DNA from: Lepidodermella squamata
Taxonomy: Eukaryota > Gastrotricha
NCBI GenBank assembly: GCA_047495785.1
Contig: JBLDXI010000002.1
Span: 1,860,001 to 1,924,000, forward strand
Reading direction: 5' to 3'
DNA length: 64,000 bases
Made by a program: the position numbers and the translations under genes. A model generated the notes under the pieces. The model did no database searches and had not been told where the DNA came from. It saw nothing but the letters and a program-made list of their open reading frames with translations. The number at the start of each line of letters is the position of its first letter. Within the stretch, counting starts at the first letter, position 1. Shown piece after piece: positions 24,387-37,597 of this stretch.

Positions 24387-26338
24387 TTATCGCTTTTTGG
24401 CCAGGGAATATCCGTTCTCAGATTCGATACAGACGCTGCTAGCGCTGTCGTAGGTTTCATCGCCGCAGCAAGCTAACCGACCATCTTCAGAGACTGAGTA
24501 GACCCCGTTGCAGCATATCTGAAAAATCAGAAAAATTGAATGAGAAATTTAAAAAAATAAAAAAATTCGATTCCAATAATCGATTTTACAAATCAGTGAT
24601 TTTCAGGGATCCATGACTTAAGGGTACGAGTTTGCTAAAAAAATGCAGAGTTGGAACCTCAATATTAATTGTACCCATCGCGAAAATGATAATCGATAAC
24701 CAATAGCCAATTTTGGGGAATTATGAGAAAATCGATTCCTCATTGACGAAACACCATAAAATTGCTGAAGAATTGTCAATTTTTTACCTGTCCTGGCGTC
24801 CGTTTGTAGATGAATGTCCCGCAGCAGAAAATTGGCGCGTCATGCTGCTTGCAAATAGCCGCCGCGAATTGTTGAAAAGAGTGCATTTCGACCTGAGTTC
24901 CTCCTGCTGCAACAGCGATTTCTTCACTTTTCCGTTTATCAGCAGCGAAATTGTCACGAGCTCGAGGCATCATCAAAGCCACGTCAATAACTGGAGAAGG
25001 AATTGACACTGCATCAGCTTCAGCCGGGTTCAATGTCGGAATAGGCGTGGGTGTGGTTGTTGTTGTAGTCGGCGTAGTGGCCTCGGTAGATGTCGATGTT
25101 TGCTCCGTGGTCGTTGTGGTGGTTGTTTCTGGGGTAGTCGTTGTTGTCGTAGAAACAGTCGTAGTCGTGGTTGGTTCAGTAGTAGTAGTTGTTGTCTCGA
25201 TTTCAACCAAAAGCGGGCTAGTCTGCTCGTCCATTGCCTGCTGCTCGATTTTCAGCGGCTTCTTAACCGGCGCATTTTGATCTCGATTGGCTCGTTGGAT
25301 AATCACGTTGTCAACGCAATAAGAATTTTGAATATTAAACGCCTTTTCCCCACAACAGAAAATCCACGGTAATTTTTGCTCCAAGGCCACGAATTTTCTC
25401 TGGTTACATCTAACTAAACGATGGCCATTTTTAATGATAGGCGTCATCAGGATTTCAGGCGGGTAACTCGTATCTTCAAAACTCGGGAAAGTCGGCTGAT
25501 TTTCGGGTTCTTCTTGTTCCTCAATAATATCAGGCTCCGGCACTGTTTTCCGGACCGGTGGTATGATGGTGAAATGATTTTGCAGCAACTGGATGCAATC
25601 ATTGAAGCGGCTCTCCACATTTTCAACCGTTGTAGTCGTCGCAATTGTTGTTGACGTGCTAGTCGTAGGCGGTGTAGTTGATAAAATTTTCGAATGCCGA
25701 TAAATTGGCCTCATTCCCATCGGCATTGGTTTTATTTGATGGAGGGAGAAAAATCGTTTATCACTACCGTCGAAGCCGTAGTTTTGCGATTCTTGCGGCG
25801 GATGGTAAATCGGTTGCCGGTTCTCGAATCGATTGTGCCGGAAATTACCCGAAAAAGTCGGGAAAAATGACTCAGAATCTTGAAAATTCGCTTGAAATTC
25901 ATCCAACTCAGACATTGAAAACGGCCTAGAAATGACTTTTTGACTCTGAAATGTCGGAATTTCTGTCGTCGTCGTAGTCGTTTGAACTTTCATGAATCGT
26001 TTGTTGCCAGTTGGAAGGACTTGGAACACCTTGTTTTTTGCTAAATCGATATGAGGTGACGTTTTCGGTATCAATTTTCGATGGCCCATCAATTGCGGGT
26101 TCTGATAGACAAAATTTGGCTGCATTGGACCGCGTTTAGGCTGTTGTTCGAACTCGTCCATGTAATCGATATGGCGCTGTTGTTCCGGGGTGAGAAAGGC
26201 GCGTGGGTCGAGCTGCGGTGTCATCGGCAGTAGTGGAAAAATGTCGCGCCATTGCTTCGGGTACGAAGGCTGAGGCAATTTCACCGCTTGAACGGACGTA
26301 CCAAATAAAACCAAAATTAATCCGCAAAATGTTTTCAT
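24387..26338 (-). CDS. Galaxin-like secreted protein 1 (Thr-rich)
   Basis: Two exons, complement of 24387..24518 and 24788..26338, phase-0 join, 560 residues. A signal peptide (MKTFCGLILVLFGTSVQA) starts a Pro/Gln/His-rich N-terminal region. One Cys module follows (RLVRCNQRKFVALEQK ... FCCGEKAFNIQNSYC), then a mucin-like Thr-rich stretch of nearly 60 residues (likely O-glycosylated), then paired-cysteine repeats at the C-terminus (IFCCGTFIYKR, ICCNGVYSV, LACCGDETYDS). The repeated CCG...Y/F...CC pattern is that of galaxins, secreted matrix proteins first known from corals. Role here, cuticle or extracellular matrix, is inferred. First of three tandem relatives on this strand. Confidence 0.82.
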
Positions 26339-27596
26339 TTTATGATTTGACCAGTAAAAAACCGAAATTAATTTTATTACTACTCGTAAAAATTAAGGTA
26401 TTCCTCAATTGAGGTGTTACGGCCTAATTTGTGTCAAATTTCGTGACCAAGTTAATTAGCCAGCGGTTTCGTGGCTTTATTTCACACCTGAATTAATGAC
26501 GCCATTATTCGGAGTCGAAAAAACCATTTCATATTTCTTTACCAGCTTTTTTCGCTATTTTTATTGTAGCCGAAGGTGTAGAATTTTATAGCTGCGTTAA
26601 CAGCTTCGGTATTGGTGACAAAAATATATCTGAATCACGTTGTATACACAGCTTTCTGTATTTTCTTCGAAAACTCGACGTGTAACATGGAAAAAAGTTT
26701 TATCAATGGCGACAAGGCCGAAAGAAATAATTTCGGTATGAAAAAGATAAATAAAAATGCAAAATTAAAAAAAAATGGCTTTGCTAATTATTGGTTTTAA
26801 ATACTCTTCACCTACTTCACTTCATATTTCGGCCAGGTCGTGCATTACTAATTGGTAAGGAGGCTTCAATTTGAGTCACCGACCTCTGTCTATTGGGCAC
26901 GATCCAGCTGGATGTGAAGATCGCACTCACGCGCCGCATTTGTTAATTATACCCTGGCGCGCTAGAGGCGTTAAGGCGGATAGGTAGGGTGACAAGAATC
27001 CGGAGACTTTTAAGGCAGTTTTAAGGCTGCGCGCGAACATGACACGCAACTTGGCCGCAATAATTCGGGTCAAATTTGATGACACGCGATATGAGCTTCC
27101 AGGTTAACACATTTCGATTGTTTTACATAATTTAAGGAAGTTCAAATTTTTATAAAAATTGCGATATTTTTTATTGAAATTCAGCGTTTATCTTCTGCTC
27201 CTCTTCGGGGCCGCAAATGAGAAATAATTTTTCCGCATCTCACACCTTTTTACAGCACCAACTTTGTTCGATGATTCATCGTCGAATCGCTCTTTATAAT
27301 TCGAAACTGAATTTCCGCTGAATTTGAAATTTCAGTCTGCCATTTCAAAATCGTTGCATCATTTTATTTATTAAAAAAGTTTGATAATAAAGGAAACAAA
27401 GTGCTATACATTCAGAGCCATAAAAGATTCGCAGCCGCTGGATAGTACGAAATTGAAATTTAAGGAGGCTACTAAAGCTAAGAATTTCGACAGTGAATTC
27501 CAGCATCCAAGCATCTTGACTACGCAATCCAAGCAAATCTCTATAGTCCATCACACGATTGATTGATTTTACTGACACCCGGTATGAAATTCTCGT
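26339..27596. other. Intergenic between galaxin-like genes 1 and 2
   Basis: No supported gene. GC-rich patches occur around 26930-27070 upstream of gene 1, amid AT-rich sequence. Two TTAAGGNGG motifs lie at 26971 and 27460. Confidence 0.5.
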
Positions 27597-30500
27597 TTAC
27601 ACCTGAGAGACCTGATTGAATTCCGAGCAAACCTGAAAAATCATTAAAAACTATTTGAAAAAATCGCGGAATTAATTGAAAAGGATCAACCTGAGTCGAA
27701 GGGTCGAAGCTTTCCCGGCCACAACAAGCGAGTTGTTTGCTTGACGACGAATAAAAGCGTCCTTGGCAACATAACTGACCCTGAGCTTTCCGATGCGCTG
27801 TCCCGCCGCAGCAGAATCTACCTGTTGGGCAGGGAATTTTCGGTTTTTTAGTCGTTCGAATGATATAACTGCGGGCAGTTTGAAGCGCGTGATGTCTCAG
27901 CTGTCGGTTGAAAATTGGATCCGACCAAAATTGGCCGATATTAAATGGTAGCGATTCGTCGCCAGATACCGAGAACCCACGATTTCTCGCATCCTGGCCA
28001 ACCTTGTCGTTTTCCGAGGAAGATGTCGAAGAGGTTCGTTCGGAAAATTCACCGCCACTTGCCAGCATTTGAACCGGTGACTGTAGAGTATCAGCAGCTA
28101 CCTCACTGTGGCTGATCAAAGTTGGCGCCGTAGTGTCCCGAGAGCAGGTGGTCATTAAATCTTGCAGGGTAGATCCACAGCAGACGTAGAAAATAGGCGC
28201 GGCTTTTGTTTGCCAGTAAGTGTCGTTGCATTTCAAAGTGAAAACCTAGGAAAAATACCGATATTACAGGTAAGTAATCCAATTTTTTTTAATTTGAAAA
28301 ACTGAATTTGAAAATTTCAAATTTCAAATCTTTTTTAAACATTTTATACATTTATCAAACATTTAAATTTTAAAACTCAAATTTTTAATTAGCTTTAAAT
28401 TTGAAATTTTGAAATTTTGAAAATTTTGATTTTAAAAAATTCTGAATGTCTGAAATTAGGACTGGTGACTAGTGATTTTAAGGAATTTTCTTCCTATGGT
28501 TGAAGTTAACTTACGCCTCCTGAACGGCTGGGTAGCGGTATTAAATGATCATTTTTCAAGTTTTCAGGCGCTTCGCCATCGTTTGAGAATGGCGGCTGGT
28601 CCATAGGCTCGTTTTCATTAACAGCACCCTCATTATTGAACGAACTTGAACTTTTTTCCAGCCGTTGCCACTCACTGGAGGGTTGGCTAATTTTCCGCCG
28701 ACTCGAACGCGGCACAACACCAGATTTTGCTGAATTTTTATTCTCCATATCTTGCTTGTTCCCAGCCGTCTCATTGATCAACTTCAACTCTGCCGCTAAA
28801 TCTTCGTCGATATAGTGAACATGGGGTGGTTCGCTGTGAGAATACTGAACAGTACTCCTGACGATTTCAGGTGTTGTAGTTAGAAATTCAGCTCCTTCAA
28901 TCGCGACTTCGGCGGTTATTGCCCGACCCATCATCGATTTCATCGGCATAACTGTCGTGATTTCCGGCAAACTACTGCGATCGACTAAATTCCCACGGAG
29001 GCAGATAAATTTCTTCGGGTCGAATGCGCTATTTCCACAGCAAAATACAAAAAGACGCTAAAAAATTCGAAAATAAATTGAAAAATTGATTTAAATTCGA
29101 ATAGGACTTACGTCATCTTTAATGACAAACGACCGCTTATCCGGGCATTGATAGATGATTTTTCCTTTAATGTTGCTCACGATAGAAGGCATGGTACTGT
29201 CGTCCTCGAATTTAGGCGGGCTAGGTGTTTGCAGGCGTGGCTTTTCGATAACCTCGCCACCGATGCATGACGCTAAATGCGTATTGTAAGCCACATTTCC
29301 GCAGCATCGAGCATCCTCATTCTATCAAAAAATCTCATTAAAGGCGGTTGGAAAAATTCGGGGAAATGTTATACCCTATCAGCCGGGACCATGAAGCGGC
29401 GATTTCCGCATTTAGCCACTTGCCGCCCGTCGGGTAAAATGTCGCCAAGTTCGGGTCGAATTTGAGATTCAGGCGGCGGGGGTGGCGGTCCGAATGCTCC
29501 CTCGAGGGTGGATAAATTGTTAGATTTGCCAACATCGATGACTACGACTGTATTGTTGATGCAGCTGGCCTCGAAAATTCCGAACATTTTATCAAGGCAA
29601 CAAGCGACCTCAGAAATCTGTGAAAATTAAAAAAAATTAAAATTTGAAAATTTGAAAATATTGAATTATTTTTGAAAATTGACCTTATTTTCTGGAACAG
29701 CAAATTTTTTATCCTCGCATTTAACCAATCGAAGGCCATCGGGTAGAATTTGATCGAGTTCAACCTGGCTAGTCGCGCCATTACCGGCCAATAGGCCTAA
29801 TTTTGTCGTGACCATACTAAGGCCTCCAATACCATTAGCCGGGTAATTCGGAATGTCATTGCTCGGCGTTTGCGTGATAGGAGCCTCGGTGGTGACATTC
29901 AAATAATTCATAACCTCACCACTCCGGCAATACGATTGTCGGATACTGAACGCAACTTGGCCGCAACACGCAGTTTCAGGAACCTTTTCTTCTGGAACCA
30001 CAAACCTCCTACCACGACAGCTTATCTCACGCTGATTGCCGGGTAATACGCTCAGCAACTCCGGGGTAGGTTCCTTCTCAATAGCTGAATTTTGAGGCTT
30101 TGAAGTCGCTTTGTTGGAAGGATACAGCGAAACTACATTCCCACCGACGCATCTCGACGCTTTGATGTAGAAAATTTTGTTGCTACAACACGCGAGCTCG
30201 GAGAGTTTTAGCAGCGAGACAATAACCGTCTTATCGAGACATTTCACCATTTGTCGGCTGCCGTTCGGGTCGCCCATTGGTACGGGTTTCGACACGCCGT
30301 CTTGGTTTATTTGAGACTCGGTAACAGGCGGCGGCAGGTTATGAGTGCCGATTATCGAGGCTGGAACTTGGGCGACGTAATTTTCGGTTGTTGGAGGTAA
30401 TGGCGTGGTTGTTGTTGTTGTTGTTGTTCTCCGAACCCCGGACGGCAGAGGCTTAACTTCACCATCAACACACCACGATTCGACACGGTTGAACAGCTTG

Positions 30501-32625
30501 TCTCCGCAACATTTTACCTCAACCAACTAAAATTGATGAAAGTTTGATATTTTAAATTACGATTAAAACTCGTTTTTTCTCACCCTTGAGGCAATGACTG
30601 AGAAAGTTCGGTTTAGGCATTTGACTAATTGCCGACCATCTAAGCCTTTCGCTGAGATAATTTCGGGTAAATAAACCCCAGCCGGAGTTGTCATAGGCGC
30701 TTCAGTCGTGATGGAACCAGCCCCGTAAAGCGGAACCACCCGCCCATCGACACACCTCTGCTCGTTTTCATTCATTACAGCGCGACCGCAGCACCACGTC
30801 GATGGAATATTACCAATTGGAATGTAGGTCATGACGTTATGACAGTGCACGGGTAACACGCCGTTTGACAGTGCGCGGCCGGAAATTTCGGGCCGGAAGG
30901 CGCCTGTGCCGGGTTCAGGTGACTTGGTTGTAGTAGTTGGTGGCCGGGAATTTTTGAAAATTCGACCCTCGTCGCAAGTCGCTTCGTTAACATTGAACGG
31001 AAATTCAGCGCAACACATAATGCGCCATAGCTTTAAATAAAAATTTACGATAAAAAAATAATAAAATTTAATAAAATAAAATTCCACCTTAATAACTGGG
31101 ACATGGTAAGATTTGAAAGCGCACTGAATCGCCTGGCGTCCATTTGCAGTCGGTCCGCCGATAATTTGGGGCTTGTAAGCAGTTCCAGGAGGTGGCAACG
31201 TCGTTGTCAGTAAGGAAGCTTCTGTGGTCGAGATAGGTAGAGCCTCTGAGTTAACTGGGTGATGTTGGGGCACAGGGAGTTGGCGCCATTGGGCTCCATC
31301 AACCACCTCACTTTGCACGCAAGCGTTCAGACGAGTATTGAACGCCTTATTAACGCAACAAGCAACGTCGGGCATCTGAAATATTAATTTTCAAATTTAA
31401 AAAATTAAGTTTGAAATTTTTGAAATTTTTGAAAATTTAAATTTTCAAGTACTTATGGGATTCAAAATTTTAAAATTGTTGAAATTTTTATTACCTTTTC
31501 AATAGCGATGTAAAACGTTTTAGTTCCACATTTGACAGGTTGACGGCCATTTTTATTAGGCGGACCGAGAATTTTCGGCAGGTAAGGTCCGTCCCTAGAC
31601 GATTGAGATGCTGATTGCTGCTGAGGCTCGACCTCCATTTCGTCTTGATTCTTCTGACCCAACTTGGGTTGGTTAATGAACGATAGAGGGGCTGATTGTT
31701 GCTGAGGCACGATTGGCATGTCATCCTGGTTATTCTGGCCCAGTTTCTGTTGGTTGATAAACGATAAAGGGGCTGCTGATTGCTGCTGACGCTCCACTTC
31801 CATGTCATCTTGATTATTCTGGATTAACCTCTGTTGGTTAAGCTGGGTGAAAGGTCCTGATGGGTCGTTTGGCAGTAAGAAAGGGGACGGCTGGGCTATT
31901 ACATGAGGCATTGTAGTTCTCACACTTTTCGTACTCGGTTTCGGGGGTACCAACGTCACGACTTCATTGCCCGTCGGTAGGGTGGCTGGTAATTGCGGCT
32001 TCATACCAGGTAAATTCATGTAACCGTACGTCATCGGCAAAAACTGCTCCTGGGCTCCTCGCCTGTGCTCGTACGGGTTCAAGGGCGCCACAGTAAAGGG
32101 AGCTTCACCAACGACTTTGCGTGAAAAAGCAGGGTTCTGAGGTGGCTGCTGGCTCTGGAATAACCCGCCGAATCCCGAAAATTGACCAGGCATAATCGGG
32201 AATTGGTTCGGGGGCTGGGTCTGAGGTTGAGGCTGGGTCGCGCCAATATTTGGCTGGTTGCCAGCAAGCGCTTTCATGAAAAGACTTTCCAGCGACAAAC
32301 CGCCGTAATCTGGCTCCGGATTTTCGGACTTTTGATGCTGCATTAGCCCTGAGAACGGGTTGCCGAAATTGAACCAAGATGGGCTGGCATCAAATTGTTG
32401 CGGATTTTGCTGGTAAAACATGTTTTGATCCGGCCGCTGGGCAGGTTTCCAATTGTTGTTTGCCTGCCTTGGTTTAAGGAGTAACAATGGGTGCCGTTGG
32501 TGTTGGTCACCCAGCTTTGGGTGACCCGGGTGACCTGGGTTGCGGTACATCAGCAACGGCATAGGGTGGCTCAAATCGATCGCCGAACATGGCGCTATAA
32601 GGAAAGCGAGCAGGGCAAAAAACAT
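27597..32625 (-). CDS. Galaxin-like secreted protein 2, multi-module
   Basis: Nine exons, complement of 27597..27632, 27691..28245, 28515..29057, 29112..29321, 29375..29617, 29684..30526, 30584..31030, 31088..31375, 31495..32625; 1431 residues. A signal peptide (MFFALLAFLIAPCSA) is followed by a long Gln/Pro-rich region with three near-repeats (QQSAPLSFINQ type). About ten modules follow, of the form GRxxVKCxxxxFxVxxxK, xxxxCCGxxAFNxxxxxCxxGxVV, separated by Thr/Pro linkers. The end carries galaxin-type repeats (RFCCGGTAHRK, LCCQGRFYSS, LACCGRESFDP). Every exon length is a multiple of three, and six of the eight introns cut a module between its VKC strand and its CCG motif, implying growth by exon duplication. 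Function is inferred as extracellular structural matrix. Confidence 0.85.
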
Positions 32626-33461
32626 GATAACTGCTGTTTCATGCGCTGCAATTTCAATGATAAAAATTGAAAAGATGCGTTATACTAAAAGATGGCTTTA
32701 ATTTCAGTTAATAAAATCGCACGAGTCCTAACTGCCGAAGTTTTTCCGCAACAACAATTGATGATGACGACGACTCACAGCAGTAGGTAGGTAAGAAGTT
32801 ATTCCATGAAAACTTTGGCCACGCATTGTTTGATGCGTTGGTTTCGCGGTTTTGCCGCGCGCGACGCCTCGCGCGTTTTGTGAAGTGAATTTTTTTTATT
32901 GCGACGCTCGCGCGCGCAAAACGCGGCTTCATTTTTGGTGGCCAATATTACAATATTAAGCTGGAGTTATTTAACTCAATGAGAGCTTCCTTAACGCGCG
33001 CGCTCGCGCTCGCGCATTTCTTTAATCGTCTGTAACACGGAATTTAACAGGATTTTCTGCGCCGCGACGCGCCAAGCGTTTTCAACGTACTCTAATAATT
33101 TTGATGACAAATGTAAAACGGCTGTAAATTGCTACGTTTAACCGTATCTCTTTGTCGCTAGATTAGGATCAAAACAATATCCGCCGGATGTTGTGGTACA
33201 GCATACATTAGATCATTTATGTCTGGAATATTTAAATTAAAGACTGCAAAAATTCTCACGCTGTTTCAATTCAGGGTGTTTCAAATTTTTTTATTACGAA
33301 AATGTTTTCTCAAATCAAACACATATCTTGGCACCATAAATTTTTAGTTCAATACGTAATTTTTTGATCAATTTTTTTTACAGTACAGTCACAATTCACG
33401 CATGGAATATATACAACATATATTTTCTATATAAATTTTTTTCCGGTCTTTTCAGGTGATT
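32626..33461. other. Intergenic/promoter of galaxin-like gene 2
   Basis: Holds GC-rich palindromic blocks (GCTCGCGCGCGC near 32905; CGCGCGCGCTCGCGCTCGCG at 32996) resembling those upstream of the other galaxin-like genes and of mab-21. No coding frame is supported. Confidence 0.45.
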
Positions 33462-36400
33462 TTACCGCCTCCGCAAGACGACGTAGCTTGATTCGGAGCA
33501 TTCCTGTAAAATAAAAAATAATTTATTTATTTTAAAATCCACAAAAATTTCAACTCACGTGAGATTTTGAGTCGAACGGAATTGGCCCGCAGCAGCTCAT
33601 TTCGCCGCTTTCAGACGCGCTGTAATTACCATCGCAGCACACCTGTCCGGGTTGTTTCTCATAGACCTGATTACCGCAGCAGAAAACTTGCGAATTTTCC
33701 GCGTCACAGGTTACAGTTTTCGGCCGAGTAACAATAACCCCTTGTGATTCATCCAGGGCAGCTAACTCATTTTCCGACCTTTCCCTCGCGACAATTATCG
33801 CCTCGGCTGTATTTTCAGTAATGTTCGGGTTCACCATATCGTTAAGCTGAGGTTGAGGCGTAATTTCACCACCGTGACTCAAAGCCCTCGCGACGCCTTT
33901 AGGTACCGCAATATCACCCTCTTCAAATGCGACCAATTTAGGAGCAACAGGTTGAAGGCCCAAGTCACATTGGGTCAGTTCGACTCGATTAAGAATATCG
34001 CCGCAGCATAAGAAGGCCGAAGTTGGTTCGCCCGTTTGCCATGTTTGATCGCCGCATTGAAGCGTGTAGGTACCCTTCTCACTACCCACCTTGCCCTGAT
34101 TCCTTAACTGATCTTGGAAACTGCGGATTAAATTTATTAAAGCTGTTCGGGAAAGGTTCGGATTTTGGAGTAGCTCGAACAAAGCAGAGTTTCCCTCTTG
34201 CCTAATTTCCTGGGGCCGAATTACGGTAGCTTCAGGCTGGGTTGGCTCAACTATTTTAGGGGCTTCTTCCTCAGTTTTCGCCTCAAAATCGTTTTCCATC
34301 GATTTCGATTTAGCTTCTTCCTCATCAACTGATTCCAAAAGCTTCCGCCTTAATTCTTCCCGGCCGATTTCTAGCAACCTCGCCTCGTTGATAACAGCAG
34401 CTAACGACTCAGCTTGTTTGATTGAAGGGGCCATTAACGATTCAGTATTCGACGTCATTTCCAATTCTGAAGATAAATTTTCGTAAATTTCAGTCGAAGT
34501 TGTCGCTTGAGTTGTAGTGGTTGTAGTAGTGGTGGTTGAGGTTGTTGTTGAAGTTGTAGACGAAGGGCTCAATTTAGGGAGGTTTAGGCCACCCGATGAT
34601 ACCGAATCGCGCCAAACGTGTTCATCCACAATATGGCCATCAAGGCATGCCAAATTCGCCTTATTAAACGCTCGTGTTCCACAGCATCGAATATTAGGCA
34701 ACTAAAATAAAACGTCCAGCTTAATAAATTCTCCATTCAGATAAAATATTTACCTTAATTTGCGTTGAAACGAATTTTTTGTCTCCGCATTTTACTAGGC
34801 GGCGGTTTTCAGGCAGCAGCAATCCTTCGATGAGTTCCGGATCAGTACTGTCATCATTTCGGCGTCCGAATTCGGAAACAGCCTGTTCGGCGATAGCTTT
34901 TAAATCCGTATTTTGTCGCTGGTTATCTTCCTCTTTTTCATTATGGTTGTCAACTTGTTGTTGCCGCCGCAGGGCTTCTTGAATTTGCTGTTGCCAGGAC
35001 GGTTTCAATTGGCCAGGGCGTGGGAGAGGTTCCGAGGTTGGGTTCAGCTGAGAGCTATCATCTGATACATTTTTCGAAAAAATTTCCTCGTTTTTAACAG
35101 GTTCAAAAACAGGCTAGAAAAAATGGAGGAATATTACAGAAAAATTTGCAAAATTCAAGTTACGAACCTTGGGTGTTGTAGTCGATGTCGTTTGGTCCGG
35201 AGTATTCGACCTGGTTTGAACCTCGTTAGGGAAGTTGCTGAACTTCGGTAATGAAGCTGAAGTCGTAGTAGTAGGAGCAAACGTCGACTTTGAAAGAAAA
35301 AACACATGAAAAGTCCCTCAATTCTGAAAATTCTATGAAAACTTTATTTCTTAGGTTTGAGATTAGGAAAAAATGGAATCAGGAGGTGCGTGAAAAAAAC
35401 TAGAGGTTTTATCGTAACAAATAGAAGGAAACTAGCATTTTTTCTAATAAGTTTGAAAACTAACTAATTTGGCTACATTGGCGGATCTTTCTATCGGGTT
35501 GTATTGGGGTTGTTGCTGCTGAACTTGCGCCGCTATCTGCTGCGAATAAGGATCGAAGTTCAGAGGTATCTCTTGATTAGTTTGCATCATTTGCTGCGGC
35601 TCAGTCTGACGAGGAGGTTCAGGATTAAAATTTGCCTGTAAAAATAATACCCGAAATATGAATAGCGATAAAAGGAATGTGAAGTTTCCGAACCTGAGTC
35701 GGCTGGAGCTGGACCATAACATTCGGCAACCGAGGTGAGCCAGAAGGTGGTAGACCGAAATTTTGCGGTTGATTTTGTTGTAGAAGCTATTTAAATTGTT
35801 AATAAAATTTATTCAAATTTTTTCGTAATATTTACCTGCTGCTGCTGCATGGGGTAAGGATTTTGCATCGGATTCTGTTGAGATCTGCTCATATCAAACT
35901 GAGGCTGTGGTTGTTTTTGCATGGGAACCGGTTGGCCGTAAAATTGGTAACCAGAATTTCCGAAATTTCCATTAAATTGATTCCCATTCGGATCCAACAA
36001 CTGATTCGGCGGCATCATTTGACCCTGATCAGTCGGATTCATCTGACTAGGCTGAACGGGTCCTTCTTGCTGCTGAGGATCAATCGGCATCAGCGGCTGA
36101 AATTGAGGCTGAGGCGACTGAGGCTGGTATAAATAATTAGCCGGCTGGTAAAACATGGGCTGATTTTGACCAGGCGGCGGCGGAGGTAAATTCGGCGTGT
36201 AAAAGCCTCGATTTTGCTGCGGCAAAGCTCGACGCGGCGGCCACGGCGCGTAAACTGGCGCGTTTTGATAATAACCAGCTGGCTCCCTATTATCCGCCTC
36301 ATTTTGCATGACCATCTGAGCACCAGGGGGTGGCATCACGTAATTACCCTGGGCGTATTGAGGGTGATAGGGCGGCGCGGCATAAACGCGGTGAGGTGAT

Positions 36401-36708
36401 GGCAGGTATTGCCGGTTGAATTGCGGGGGTCTACCCGGGCCAGCTGCAAAGGCCGGGTATAGCGGGGCCGATTTCCTGAGATGGTGCCCGGCGACACCTG
36501 GGTAGGGTGCCGCACTAAGGGCCCTAGCCGCAGGGTGCCACCGCTGGTGATGAGAGCGGTGATTAAGAGCTTGTTGGCGCCTTTGCGGCGCCGATTGCCG
36601 GTAAGAATTTTTCGATCCTGAAACTTTCGACCGAGAATTACTCCCACCTGCTGATGATATTGCATCAGGTAGGGTAGCGAAAAATATCACGAAAATTCCT
36701 AGCTTCAT
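33462..36708 (-). CDS. Galaxin-like secreted protein 3 (Gln-rich)
   Basis: Seven exons, complement of 33462..33503, 33559..34701, 34754..35113, 35168..35287, 35465..35635, 35694..35786, 35836..36708; 933 residues, all exons multiples of three. A signal peptide (MKLGIFVIFFATLPDAISSA) leads into about 400 residues rich in Gln, Pro, Asn and Tyr. One Cys module then spans an intron (RRLVKCGDKKFVSTQIK, LPNIRCCGTRAFNKANLAC), followed by a Thr run and an acidic helical region. Further Cys pairs (TLQCGDQTW, FLCCGDILN) precede the galaxin-type end (VFCCGNQVYEK, VCCDGNYSA, MSCCGPIPFDS). TTTTTAG ends 6 nt before the ATG. Shares architecture with its two neighbours, so local gene duplication is likely. 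Confidence 0.82.
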
Positions 36709-37597
36709 TACTATCTAAAAAGACAAATAATAAAAAGGAGCATCATAGCTTCCGGTAATGTCTGCTCTGAGATTTTTAAGGTGATACAATCGCCGCAGAG
36801 ATAGTAAATAATTTTTTTTTCTGCGTTTTATTTAGTGACATGCCGCCAGTATCAATAGTAGATTTTTTCGCTGCTGCAAAGACATTTCGAGTCAGAATGT
36901 GTTGAACCTTTGTTATAAGATATACGAGAGTGAAAAATAAACCGCCGTTGCCTTTGTTATGTCTGAAAATTTCCGCAATACTACGGAAAGTGGCCATACA
37001 AGTGTGCGTGAAATGCTTGTTGAAAACAGCATCAAGAACTATCTTGTAATTAACAAATTAATTTTAAAGGGGTGTTTTCGTTTTATAGAGAGACGCATAG
37101 GCCAAACAATAAAATATCTTAAATTAATAAAAATTATATATTGTGTAAATAAGGGCAATAATACTTCAAGTGTGCCGCGTATAATTTCTAGTAAATAACA
37201 ACAATATAGCCCGACCGGTGGTGATTTGAGCGCGCGTGTTAACGCGCAACGCGAGCGGGAAACTTCTTCTTCTTATATACGATGAAGCGAAAACGTAAAA
37301 ACAAGCTAACAACATCAGTCATCGCTGATGTGACGCGCATTTATTATACCAAAATTTTCGTTTTTATGTCGCCACCTGTCCGGTTGTTTTGTGGCGGATT
37401 TATTTGAATTGGCAATATAGCTACCTTAAACCGCGGCGAGATTATACATTATTATACGCATTGGGACTACTTTTTATTGCCCTTACTTCAAAAACCCGTT
37501 TGCTGTAAAAGGTGTTTGTCGCTATTGCTATAACAAAAATAAAAAATTACATTAGACTTTATCAGATTTTATTCAGATAAAAACGCAACAAAATTCA
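36709..37597. other. Intergenic; left edge of segmental duplication copy A near 37393
   Basis: Contains a GC-rich block (GCGCGCGTGTTAACGCGC at 37231) upstream of galaxin-like gene 3. From about 37393 the sequence matches 50974 onward (ATTTATTTGAATTGGC and the following 200 bp), so the duplication begins here. No gene is seen. Confidence 0.5.

Noticed and set aside
25000-25280. + strand Val-rich frame
   Set aside because: Antisense of the Thr-rich mucin-like region of galaxin-like protein 1 (ACN codons read as GTN).
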